A DNA stretch of 64,000 nucleotides, taken from contig OY540821.1 of assembly GCA_961205875.1 (NCBI GenBank), forward strand, positions 7,316,001 to 7,380,000. The letters are read 5' to 3'. Source of the DNA: Sialis fuliginosa. Its lineage: Eukaryota > Arthropoda > Insecta > Megaloptera > Sialidae. The translations under genes were made by a program, and so were the position numbers. A model generated the notes under the pieces. That model saw only the letters and a list, made by a program, of their open reading frames with translations. It was not told the DNA's origin and did not search any database. Shown here in pieces: positions 49,727 to 59,601 of this stretch. Numbering within the stretch: position 1 is the first letter of the stretch; each line of letters begins with the position of its first letter.

Positions 49727-51658
49727 ATGGATAATGGAGACTCATATAGATCATCAAAAGGGCGATATTTGCGACCAGTTAGAAATAGAAGATATAACAG
49801 GTACGTAAAATTGTACATTAAAAATCAAAATTTTATATTTGCCCTCTTTCTCCTCATTAATATACTCGTAAAAAAATTTATGGGTTTTATTTTATTATTA
49901 TTTTTATAGTCATAGAAAAATTATTCAAAAAGCGTTTTGTATCATTTTAAAGCCAGTCTCGCTCCAGTCAAATATTCAGTATAGTAATACTGTATCGGAG
50001 CGTGATTGGACCGAGACCTGAACGATAGTATGAATGGTCACGTTCACGACTGACCAAAAACAGTGAACAACAAGCTTTGATTGGTTGATTCATGGAATTT
50101 CTGGTGGAATGTACCAGAAATTTAAAGAATATCATTTTTTAAGGGTGTAAGGAAACGAGAAAGAAGTAACCAGAAAGAGATAGATACTAGTGTTCTGGCA
50201 GAAACCTTAACTGTTTCATTTAATAGGGTATAGGTAGCTAAAAGTCACTTTGGAGATTATTTAGATACATTTTTAACTGGAAAACTGTAAGACCCAGGTC
50301 CAAACTTGGTATAGTGAATTTGTAGGTAACATTATGACACACCAAAATAATGATTAAAAATAATATATATTATAGGTTTTTTGGGGAAAAATGTCATTTT
50401 CATTAAAAAAATTTAAAAAAATAAACATATTTTTTGACTTTGATGAGCAATAACTCTGAACTGGAAACACTGTTAGTAATAACGCTAATACTAAAAAATA
50501 CGTTAGTTAATTACCTATGAAACTGACTCATTGTAGTCGCTCTAGTTACGTTACTTTGGAAGTTATGAGATAATCTTTGTTTGTAAGTACTACTCTGAAG
50601 GAAGTTTTTAAACATCCTGTAGCTCAGAGGGTGTTGAAGATAGACCCCACCTTCTCGTACAATTTTTTACTCAGAATTATCCAAAGAATCAGCTCTTAAA
50701 ATATCTGTATCCCAAACCGGACCACCCTGTATAAATTTAGGTGCTTTTTCATTATTATTAAAAAATAAACGTAAATAATAAACATTACAAGCTTCAAAAT
50801 GCTTTTTGAATATTTTTCAACAATTTTTTTATAGAAAAAATAATCCCTTTAATTTGTTTAACAACTGTATATTTTTCTAGACGTATTTTCGATGAAGAAA
50901 AACGTCCAGCAAAAAGACTATTTACTCCCGAAATAAAAAAATACCTCAAAGACTGGCTAGTCCGAAGACGCGACAACCCATACCCTTCCAGGGATGAAAA
51001 AAAGAGGCTCTCTGTAGAAACAGGTCTCACATATATACAGGTCTGCAATTGGTTCGCCAATTGGAGACGAAAGTTAAAAAACGCTGGTAAAGAACCGCAA
51101 AGAAAAACCTGGTCGCATCTCATCAAAAGCTACAACAGTCAAGCAAAAGGGAACGTCGAACATTTCAGCATATGCTCTGACGATTCAATATGGGAAGAAT
51201 TCGAGTCTCTAGGTAGTGAAAAGCAAGAAGATACAGAAATGTTGACTTTAGATCATTGTTACACTACTCAAGATGAACTTAATGGTTCTACGGTTAAGCC
51301 ACAGTGTTCACATATTAGCTCAACTACAGGAGAGAATATTTCTTTCTCGAACAACAAGTACAAAAGCCATATCATGGAGAAATATTTAAAGGACATTGAT
51401 CATTTGAATACCGATGGAGAAAATATTTGTAATGATGCTCCATTACTTTTTACTAAATGGTTAGAGAGTACAGCTAACTTTCAGCCTCGCAAGAAGAACT
51501 ATATTGATTGGTGCGGTAATGATAACCGCAATCGATTGAAGAAGAAAATAAGACATGATTCGTCGTCTAGTATCCTTCAAGGGACACATCTTCGTGAAGA
51601 GTTAGATGCTGCAGAAGCTTTAACTACTTTAGCAAATGCCAACTCGATGAGAGTGTAA
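49727..51658 (+). CDS. mkx: Mohawk-type TALE homeobox transcription factor, two coding exons
   Basis: Exons 49727-49800 and 50881-51658 join in phase (24 codons plus 2 bases) to give 283 residues. Residues about 32-92 form a TALE homeodomain. The three-residue loop extension is seen as RRRDNPYPSRDEK, and helix 3 is QVCNWFANWRRKLKN, with the invariant Trp82, Phe83 and DNA-contacting Asn85. DNPYP and Ala at homeodomain position 50 are typical of the Iroquois/Mohawk group. Downstream, TWSHLIKSYNSQAKGN then SICSDDS (102-127), and a C-terminal DAAEALTTLANA motif, match Mohawk rather than Iroquois (no Iro box). Mohawk proteins are nuclear transcriptional regulators, largely repressors, of tendon and muscle cell fate in vertebrates. 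The insect orthologue is poorly studied. Just before the ATG, 'ttatattatag' could be an acceptor for an untranslated 5' exon. Family members usually carry Ala at homeodomain position 52, and here it is Trp86. The 1.08-kb intron contains two MITE pieces. Confidence 0.9.
50036..50210. mobile_element. Single arm of the compound foldback family in the Mohawk intron
   Basis: 'caagctttgattggttgatt', 'ctggtggaatgtaccag' and 'accagaaagagatagat' match the left arm of 15855-16450. It is immediately preceded by a relic of the 4726-4937 element. Confidence 0.7.
50450..50729. mobile_element. MITE family C, single arm, in the Mohawk intron
   Basis: Matches the right arm of 12726-13292 over its length ('gttatgagataatctttg', 'agaccccaccttc', 'agaatcagctcttaaaat'). 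It retains an intact terminus cccaaaccggaccaccctg followed by TA. The left arm is absent. Confidence 0.8.
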
Positions 51659-53065
51659 AGTCATAGTGTTGGATTATTTTGCTTCTGACCGTATATTAAC
51701 CGATAACTGTGGCGGCTGGTATCCTAACTTCAGATGAGAATATTATACGCTAATATTTGACGAGAGTCTCGGTTTTTGAAACTGAAGTCTTAACTCGAAT
51801 TTTACAAGTGTCTTGTGAAAAAGAACGTTCGTCTCGAAAAGAGATTTTTCTAAGGTCAACCCATAGTGTCAATATTTAGCACCCTCAAAACTATTTCTTC
51901 TGAATTCGTTTTTTTTAGAAATAATCCGCTGGAAAGTCTTCGAAAAAAACATCCGGTAAGTATAACGAATCTCATATGTTTTACTTAAAATTTTTTACTC
52001 ATTGAAAATTTTTGAAAACCGAGATTTATAAATAAAGTTTATATCATCCCGGTCTCGTCTAAATTTTAGACACTCTCGTCTCTGTCTCGACCTCGTTTCG
52101 AAATCAAAAAAAGTATCATATTAGTAATAGATCAAAATATCGAAATTTTATAAATTAGCATGGAAAAAAACATTTGATGTTAATGAAAATTCGGAGATTA
52201 AAATTGAAAAAAAATTATATGTATATCTCGCTTTCTCTGAAGTTAGTGCAACACCCATTGCTGCTTCGGAATATAAGAAGTGATTTCTTGACCTATTTGT
52301 TAAACAAATATTGTTCTTTGGAAGATAAAATCATAACAGAGAAGACAAGAGTTATGTTGGTTAATATATGGTTATATACGTTTAGCTGTGATTGGTTTAG
52401 TGTGAAAATTAGAAACAATTGAAGTTTAAACATTGTTGCTGAAGAGTGAATTGTTGCCTTAGTATTTAAGAAAATAGAGAAAAGCGCATAAGTATGATGA
52501 ATAGATTTAATAACAGTTGTTTTGAACAAAAAAAGATCGTGAATCGATGATCACTAGTCAAAATAGCAAGGGGCGGTTAATTTTAACGTACAACTGGGTG
52601 CCAAATACGTCCCTGGATAAAAAGATCATATAAAAAAATCGTACAAAAGCTTTTCTCTTGTATTTTTCCTAGATAAATGATTGTTACTATAATTTGAAAC
52701 CTGTATGAGATACAAGGGGTATTTAAAATGTTTTATATTAATATTTCTACTCGAATTTTATACAGCGGTTTCAAAACTTGATGAAAATCTAGTCTTTGCT
52801 CAGTAAATAAAGTAGTTTTATATAATGGTTACATTATTGTTATGCTTATTATATAAAAGTTAAAGAAATAAATAATGAATATTTTTGTCAATATTTTGTT
52901 TATTTATAAATGCATCCTTATCAATATATTATTATAGAATTTGTCTTTAATAATTTCAAAAGTTACTGAACCGATTTTGGTAAATCTATTACTAAGATTT
53001 TTTGCAATCACACTATCTTACCAGGAGGCTGAGCAGTGGAAAAAGTTGAGAAAGCATGGACTGGA
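51659..53065. other. Region downstream of Mohawk
   Basis: Probably includes the Mohawk 3' UTR. An AATAAA occurs at 52031-52036. The open frames at 52174-52422 and 52293-52529 overlap on opposite strands and show no domain. Confidence 0.4.
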
Positions 53066-53117
53066 GATATACATATATATATATACTGTCCCCGACAGTA
53101 TATATATCTTTATTAGA
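53066..53117. repeat. Perfect-stem hairpin
   Basis: 'atatatatatactgtc' and its inverse 'gacagtatatatat' are separated by only CC. It could be a small terminal palindrome of a MITE or an RNA hairpin. Confidence 0.6.
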
Positions 53118-53271
53118 TAACTTGTTACATACGTTTTTTTGTTGTACAAAGTTGGCGACGTCTCATTTACCAATTCTTTGTTGGCTCTTACCAATGAAGA
53201 TTGAAGAGTGTCAATCGATGTAAGTATGTAATGCAATAATTGCATTAATTACGTAAAACCTTACGTGGGGG

Positions 53272-53544
53272 CAGTGGCGTAGATAGAGGAGGGATCAAGA
53301 TGATCAATCACCCCCCATGAGCCTACATCATGAGAAAACTCAAAAACATTTTTTAACTGAGAGACAATTTTTTACTCTTTTAGAGTAAAAAAAAAGGTTT
53401 TCAGTTATTACTTAATTTTTCATGGGATGACCTTTTTTTATAATAATAATAATTTTTATTTTTTATTTTACATATTTTGGGAGCTTACGAACTTATTTTT
53501 TAAATTTATCCCCTCCCCATCGCAAAATGCTATCTACGCCACTG
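53272..53544. mobile_element. hAT-like MITE
   Basis: 273 bp, termini cagtggcgtagatag and ctatctacgccactg, exact 8-bp target duplication cgtggggg. Same subfamily as 18905-19340, shortened. Confidence 0.92.
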
Positions 53545-53556
53545 CGTGGGGGGGAG

Positions 53557-53815
53557 CAGAGGCGAACTTTTGCCTAGGCAGACTAGGCAACTGCAATTTC
53601 GTTTTTATTACTCAATTATCACAAAAGTATATATAGTATTTAATTAAAAACATTTACAAACATTAAAAACAATTCAAATTAAAATTCAAAAGTCAGGTGA
53701 TGAAAAAAGATCATTCAGTTCCACCAGAGGAAATTTTAATGAATGTACTGTTTTATGGGTAGGGTTTACAATGGAAACCTTCCCTAAGCCCCCCCTTTTC
53801 CTTAGTCCACCACTG
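53557..53815. mobile_element. hAT-like MITE adjacent to the previous one
   Basis: Left 'cagaggcgaacttttgccta', right 'ccttagtccaccactg'. The 8-bp flanks ggggggag and ggagaaag are similar but not identical. The open frame at 53427-53636 spans the junction of the two MITEs and is spurious. Confidence 0.55.
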
Positions 53816-54049
53816 GGAGAAAGGGGGGGGGGGGGGTCTATAATGTATTAATTACACACGTAAATTTTTTTTTAGTTAATAATTTTAAAATACGTTAATT
53901 AAAATCAGTTTCGTCTGTTGAAATTGCTTTTTCATAAAAAAAAATTTCAATAGAAACATAATACTGGAATTTAGTATTGCTAAATAAATTTATTGGTTCT
54001 CATTATGTTATAATGTGTTAATTAACCTTATGTATGGAAAGTGGAGGGT

Positions 54050-54210
54050 CAGTGGCTTAACCAGCGGAGAGGCCAAGGGGGCCAGGTCCCTCCATTGTAA
54101 CCAGCAAGGGACCAAATAATATACTATATATGTAAAATATCAATATTAATTGTCAGTGGCCTCCCTTAAAAATGTTTAACCCCCCTGAAAAAATCCTAGT
54201 TACGCCACTT
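54050..54210. mobile_element. hAT-like MITE
   Basis: 161 bp, termini cagtggcttaaccag and ctagttacgccactt, with imperfect 8-bp flanks tggagggt and tgaaagat. Related to 3629-3808. A further decayed relative ('cagggtcgtaactaccaccg' ... 'ctagttacga') lies at about 54337-54572. Confidence 0.65.
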
Positions 54211-54777
54211 TGAAAGATCAATATTACAAACTGTTGAAAGGCAAAGGGGTTGAAACTTTTGAAAATCATCCTTATATAATTCCTTAAAGAAGAACTTCAT
54301 ACAGATTAAATAATATAAAGAATGTCATACTTTCAGGGTCGTAACTACCACCGGGGCAGTGCCCCGGGGCCCCCGAGGTTAGGGGACCCCGCGGCAGCGT
54401 AAAACTTTTTTTCTATTTGGTTCTAACTTGAAAATGTTACACTTATTACAAATTTAGATTTTAATGACCTCTTTTTTGCAAATGTAACACAAACTAATTT
54501 TGATTGAAATGACCTTTCTTCTGGGGGCCCCTCAGTTACTTCTTGCCCCGGGGCTTCCGAGTCTCTAGTTACGATATATTATCAAAGCTATATTAATTTT
54601 TATTGTTCTTTTATGGTAGGTTAGGTAACAATCTAAGTTCCATCAGGGCTAGGCTGGATAACCCAGAGCTAGTTAGTTGTAAACAAGAGTAAAGTAATAA
54701 GAAAAATACAAAATACCATTTTCATAAAATATATTATAAATAAATCAAAAAAATGTTACAACAACAACAAAAACTGT

Positions 54778-54790
54778 TTTATTATTTATT
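54778..54790 (-). terminator. Poly(A) signals of MRPL10
   Basis: Two AATAAA hexamers on the minus strand (54790-54785 and 54783-54778), 25-37 bases past the MRPL10 stop codon. Confidence 0.6.
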
Positions 54791-54814
54791 ATCTAAGAAT
54801 ACATGCAAAATACT

Positions 54815-55689
54815 TTATGAACTATTTTGATCTTTATTATCTGTATTTTTTTCTATTTGTTCTATATGAGATTGTAAATGTTGAACTAAAGTATTTTGGT
54901 GATGATTTAAATGTGTCGTAAGTTGAATCCCAGCACTAAGAAGTGTTTGGGCAAGACCTGCTCGTGCTGTTTGCAAATCAGGAAGTTTACTATAGGCAAC
55001 GAAATCGTTTTTATGGAGTAAACGGTTATCTATAATTCCAGCTGAAATAATAAGCTCGATAACTTTCTTACACTAAACTGATATAAATTGAAAATTACCT
55101 ATTAATGTAAGCTGTGGACTTTTCTTCACAATTCTTAGCAATTTTGCTACTTTCGGCTCCTCACTAAAAATAATCATACTGCTTGCATCAAATAAAGGTA
55201 ACGTAGTCCCGTATCCTGTCCCTTCAAAAGCTAATTTAAGAGTTTTCTTTCCGTATTTCTTAATGACCATATTCTCCTTCTTTAAAAGGATCTGCAGTTT
55301 AAACTGGTCATCTGAATTAAATGGATTAGCATGAAATATAGCGACCATTTTAGAACTGTCAAATTTTTGACGAATATCTTTAGCAATTATACGTTGGTAT
55401 GGGTTTTCTATGTCTTTACTGAAGTTCTTTTTGTTTAATTCTCGAATACATCGTTCTGCAGGCTCTATATAAAATGCTGGGAGTTTTGGTTTAGTTAATA
55501 CTATTAGTTTTTCCCTTTCGTAATGAGGTTTTCGTGGTCTCTGAATATTTATTTTTCCTCGAAACCTTTGCGTTTGCAATATCGGGGTAATTGCACGTAG
55601 AAGAGCTAAAAACCAGATACACAATTATTTTATGTTTATTACTACCAAAATTTATTTAAAATTATACCTTTGGTTTTGAATAAATCCAT
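54815..55689 (-). CDS. MRPL10: Large ribosomal subunit protein uL10m, three exons
   Basis: Exons on the minus strand: 55689-55668, 55605-55099, 55041-54815, joined in phase with GT/AG sites to give 251 residues (human MRPL10 about 261). uL10m forms the base of the mitochondrial ribosomal stalk, binding 12S-family large-subunit rRNA and the L7/L12 dimers. The N-terminus (MDLFKTKALLRAITPILQTQ) is basic and amphipathic, as expected for mitochondrial import. The L10 fold follows: a PHYEREKL segment, 'PFNSDDQFKLQ', 'LPLFDASSMIIFSEEPKV', 'PQLTLIAGIIDNRLL', then YSKLPDLQTARAGLAQTLL, the conserved hinge into the C-terminal helices. The first exon encodes just seven complete codons, and the acceptor TTTTTTAG|CT excludes the longer upstream frame. 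It is head-to-head with the TMEM268 gene (356-bp gap). Confidence 0.93.
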
Positions 55690-56045
55690 GTCTAAAAAAA
55701 TTCTTATAGGTTATGTACACGTTATGTGTCAAAATAGTTGTATGTAGATAAAAACGAAATCTGCATTACTGACATACATGTGATATGTGGTCATAAAAGA
55801 GTTCACAGTCTAATAAGAGACACTTTTGATTTCTATTGATATTCCCATGAGACTGTGAATTACATAAACATTTTATAATTATAAAAACATATGGCTACCT
55901 GCCGGACGGACGTATGTCGGGCATTTACATATGCATATACCTGCACACACATACTGTTTGTATGCGTGTCATGGACACTCCCTGCTTATGAAAACACTGC
56001 GTTCCGATGATCCAGTTTTGATATAAGTGTTTAGCAGCGCGTGCG
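55690..56045. promoter_or_regulatory. Divergent MRPL10/TMEM268 promoter region
   Basis: The 356 bp between two opposite start codons must hold both promoters. No TATA box is obvious at either end. A GC-elevated stretch near 55900-55920 ('gccggacggacgtatgtcgg') and several CATATG motifs lie in the middle. Confidence 0.5.
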
Positions 56046-57949
56046 ATGAGTTCAACAATGCCGTCAGACACAGAAGTAAAACCAAATAACAATGTAAATA
56101 GTAGTGATGAGATGAAAAAAAGCACAGGTTGGGTACAATTCGACGATGACGGTTCCAACAACTCCAATAATTCCCCAGCTGTCATTCCTGCGGAAACAGT
56201 ACAGGTAAACATTGACAGGGCCCCAAGTCAGCCAAAAACAATAATTAAACCTCTACCACCTGATACTGTTATACCTGTAGTCGAACCAGGATTGAGGACT
56301 ATTGAATTAAGAAATAATGAAGTTGTCAGACAAGGGTTTTGTAAGTTTTTATTAGACTTGTTAGTCCTATAAATGCAATATGTTATAATATATTTATTTT
56401 AGCGAATGGAGATGTTATAGTTACCTTATTACCTGTAAATACAAAATGGCCTTGGATAACACCTGCTCAATTTCGACCGGAACTGGTTCCTGAAGAATTG
56501 ATGGCACAAGGTCTTACGGTAATAAAATAAACCAATTTAATATTGTTGGTATAATAACGAATAATTAATTTTTCAGTTGACGGTAGAAGAATACGTTGAA
56601 GCAATGGAACTTCTAGTAAATGACGTACGCTTCTCACTCTATAACGTATGCTATAAGCGAGTGCTTGTAGTTTGGATCACGTTAGCGTTTAGTGTCTTGC
56701 TAGGCTTGCTATTTTCAGGACTTACAGGTCTCACTTTATTTGCACTCGGTGTCGCATGGCTGATTTTAAATGCGTCAGCGATATTTTTATGCATGTGGGT
56801 TAAAATACGACTATCGAGAGGTCTTGAAAAATGCCTGGCGCATGTAAACAAGCAACTGTTAAGGCATAAGATAGTATTGGCATTGGATGACCGCGGCAAG
56901 ATATCGTGTCACAAAGTAAACCTGTGCTTCTTGTATCTGGACCCTGGACCTTGCATATCGCACTTGAAGTCAACAATTGAACAGCAGGAACGTGACCCTA
57001 ACTTTGCGAATGGCTGGGAGCAGAGAATGGATATCACTGCTCATGATATTGTAATACAGGGAAGTCGTACTACTAGATTATCACAAAAACAGGTAATTTT
57101 TTAAATTTATTTCTGCATATACATACAGTACGAATCTGATTTATGTATATAATTTAAGTCCAGTGAAACCTTTTATTTGGATTAATAAAAGACCAGGGTG
57201 TCCACATTCTGACTTTCCAGATTTTTAATGAATTCTCTGACTCCATGACTACTTTAAGCTTTCCTGATTTTTCCCGGACTCCTGATTTTTGAGTAAATTC
57301 TCTGACTTTATATGACCACTTTATATTTTCAAAATTTTTTACTAAATTCCCTGAATTTCTAGAATGTGGACAGTAAAAAATATTTATCATTTTATAGTTC
57401 AAAATTATTTCATAAAATTTCAGAATTGACTGTATGTATAATTTTATTGAAATGGCTTATTTATGGCACTTTTAATGCTAAATTCATAACTGCATTTATG
57501 ATTTCTTAATTGATTGTGACATGCATTACGTATATACATTACAGTGTTTTTAATTGCATTAATATACATAGCTTTTTAATTATAAATTAGAAATATTTTT
57601 ATTAGCCTCAACTTTATGTTATAAAAAATATTAAATAACATTAAACATTTAAGTAATAATTACTACTAATGATGACTTATCTATAATGGGCTTAAATTTT
57701 CAATATCAGGACCGCGCCGAAAAATTATTTTTACGTTACCTACAACGTTGGGGAAAGGACTATTTGCGTCGAAGATTAGATTGGACTTTAGATGAAATTG
57801 ATGGAAACCCAGCATCGCCTAGACATATATCAAGAGCCCTTTGTCCTTGTCAATATTCCGAAGAAATCCTTCATGATAAACCTAAATCTGATCCGCGAGC
57901 TTTCTGCTCGTGCTGGACAGATTTTATGAAACATAGAGGCATAGACTAA
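56046..57949 (+). CDS. TMEM268: TMEM268 homologue, four exons
   Basis: Exons 56046-56340, 56403-56518, 56577-57092 and 57710-57949 join in phase to give 388 residues (vertebrate TMEM268 about 340). Residues 1-90 are polar and Ser/Asn-rich. RQGFSNGDVIVTLLP and 'EELMAQGLTLTVEEYVEAM' match the conserved N-terminal domain. Two adjacent membrane helices span about 166-188 and 189-212. A cytosolic domain follows, with HKIVLALDD, 'HKVNLCFLYLDPGPCISHL' and the C-terminal LCPCQYSEEIL motif that marks the family. TMEM268 proteins are two-pass membrane proteins, and the vertebrate one is linked to integrin-beta4 stability and phagosomal signalling. The function in insects is unknown. Intron 3 (617 bp) carries a hAT-like MITE. 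A second copy of exon 4 lies downstream at 59398-59601, so an alternative isoform of 376 residues is possible. Confidence 0.9.
57194..57373. mobile_element. hAT-like MITE in TMEM268 intron 3
   Basis: Left end cagggtgtccacattctga, right end agaatgtggacag. The flanking octamers taaaagac and taaaaaat agree at six of eight positions. The minus-strand open frame at 57154-57402 is a by-product. Confidence 0.65.
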
Positions 57950-58098
57950 ATGTTGTTGCTCGTATACAATTGTCAAAGGCTAAATTACACTAATGTTTCG
58001 CTTTGTTATGAGATACTTAATCTTTTATCTAATGTATAAATGTTTTTTTTTTACGTTACAACACAATTTGTCGCTTCAGACTGACAATGAGTGAAACT

Positions 58099-58104
58099 AA
58101 TAAA
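58099..58104 (+). terminator. Poly(A) signal of the proximal TMEM268 isoform
   Basis: AATAAA 150 bases past the exon-4 stop codon, followed by a T-rich region. It is the first canonical hexamer after the stop. Confidence 0.5.
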
Positions 58105-58636
58105 TTAATGTTTTGATTTTGATTTTTTAAACTTGCTTGTATAGCTGAGTGCACAAATAATTGTATTATGTAAGAGTATTAAAATATTTATGATTGTATA
58201 ATGTGATATACAGCTTGTTTAATAAGAGTGTGACCGATATATCTTTTACTACAGCAATTTTATTTTAATTGTTGTCAATTATTGCTCCACGTCTTCCAGG
58301 CATATTTATAAACAAGTAACTTTAATGGATCTGCAGAAGAAGTCTACTTATGGGGGGTAACAAGTTATAGTCATGTTTCCAACATGTCTCTGTAGGAGAT
58401 ATTTTCTACCTGCTCATTTATAAGTTTTCCCGGTGATGCTCTTATTAGACAGACTGTAAAAAAATTTATTAAAATATGTTTAAAAAAAAGACAAGTATTT
58501 GTACATATCAAAACGATGTGCATTATATTATAACTTATACATTCTGTCATTGATATTGACGAGTTGTAACAATTGAACTTTAAACATGAATCGTTCAGAA
58601 GCCACGGCAGCTAACTCCACTTTTGTATTTATATCC

Positions 58637-59102
58637 AGCATTACAAAGACATTATATAGTTTGCAAGTACTTTGAAATAGGGTATCATACTTAATATAAC
58701 AGTTTCATGATATTTATTGACACTTTTATGTGTATAGGTAATAACAGTCAAGGTCAAAGTCACAAACTGAAGTACCACTGTTTAAATTCCTATAGAGCAG
58801 CGGTTTCTAAATTTATTTTGTCACAGAACCCATACAAAATTTTTCAAAAGTTGCGGAATCTTACTATATTCATATTTTATGGATCCCCCCCCCCACTAAA
58901 TAAAAATTGTTTGATTGATAAATTTTCAAACGAAGTTAACTCATTGTATATCACATATGTGAGTTTGATTTAAACGTAAAAATAAACAAAGCACCATATC
59001 CCTAAATTTTCCGGAATTTTTTTCGGGTAAGCTGCCATAGAGAATATGACAGTGCTTGCAAGCTAGCAAATATTTACTCAGTAGCTTTTGCTTCTGGACA
59101 TA
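58637..59102. mobile_element. Diverged MITE family A copy with an inserted hAT-type end
   Basis: The left part ('tttgcaagtactttgaaata' then 'gggtatcata', 'gtcaaggtcaaagtcacaaa') and right part ('gtgcttgcaagctagcaaat', 'cttctggaca') are diverged family A arms. Between them, 58797-58870 ('gagcagcggtttctaaattt', 'tgtcacagaaccc') resembles a hAT terminus inserted later. Open frames 58707-58973 and 58941-59129 lie inside. Confidence 0.45.
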
Positions 59103-59397
59103 AATCAAATTGTTTTTTTTATTGTTCAATTAATAAATTTCATTACGTTGTGTCCTTCAGATATAAATAGACGTATGTATTAATATATCAGTATTAATTG
59201 ATAAACGCTCAAAGGTGATAAAAAATAAAATAAATATATGTATATTTTTGATATCGAGTGAATCAAAACATAGGGATCCCATTTTGAAAAGGGCAGCTCA
59301 ATTCTAATTATGCACAAAACGTAGCAGAAAAAATATTTTTTTTAATTATGGGATTCCTATGGGTAACATTAATTTATCATGTGTAATTTGGCCTTAG

Positions 59398-59601
59398 GAA
59401 AGAGCGACATTGCTACACCTGCGGTATGTATCACGGTGGGCGAAGAACGTAGTCCGAGGGTTAGTTACGTTCAATGCGATACCGACGCGCCACTGTTCTA
59501 CCGTTTTGTGCCCGTGTCAGTATATAGAAGAGCACCTCAATTATAAACCTCAAGGCAAGTTTAATATTGCAAATGTTTTTAAATTACCTGATCAAGCTTA
59601 G
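59398..59601 (+). CDS. TMEM268: Second, alternative terminal exon of TMEM268
   Basis: After a good acceptor (gtaatttggccttag), an open phase-0 frame of 67 codons ends at TAG. It aligns with exon 4 from its first residue: ERATLLHLRYVSRWAK against DRAEKLFLRYLQRWGK, then VLCPCQYIEEHLNYKP against ALCPCQYSEEILHDKP. The tails then differ completely. The frame has no stop or indel, and the acceptor phase equals that of exon 4, so it can splice to exon 3 (ending SQKQ). Divergence between the copies is high but concentrated outside the conserved motif, arguing for an old duplication kept under selection. It lies 1.45 kb past the exon-4 stop. It could be a mutually exclusive last exon or a decaying copy. 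Expression cannot be judged from DNA. Confidence 0.7.
   Translation, partial: ERATLLHLRYVSRWAKNVVRGLVTFNAIPTRHCSTVLCPCQYIEEHLNYKPQGKFNIANVFKLPDQA

Noticed and set aside
50794-51126. 110-codon open frame on the minus strand
   Set aside because: It is exactly antisense to the Mohawk homeodomain exon. The plus strand has the conserved domain and splice sites, so the minus frame is a shadow.
55925-56212. 95-codon open frame on the minus strand
   Set aside because: Overlaps TMEM268 exon 1 in antisense and runs into the divergent promoter. No domain.
56651-56899. 82-codon open frame on the minus strand
   Set aside because: Antisense to TMEM268 exon 3, which encodes the membrane helices. No independent support.
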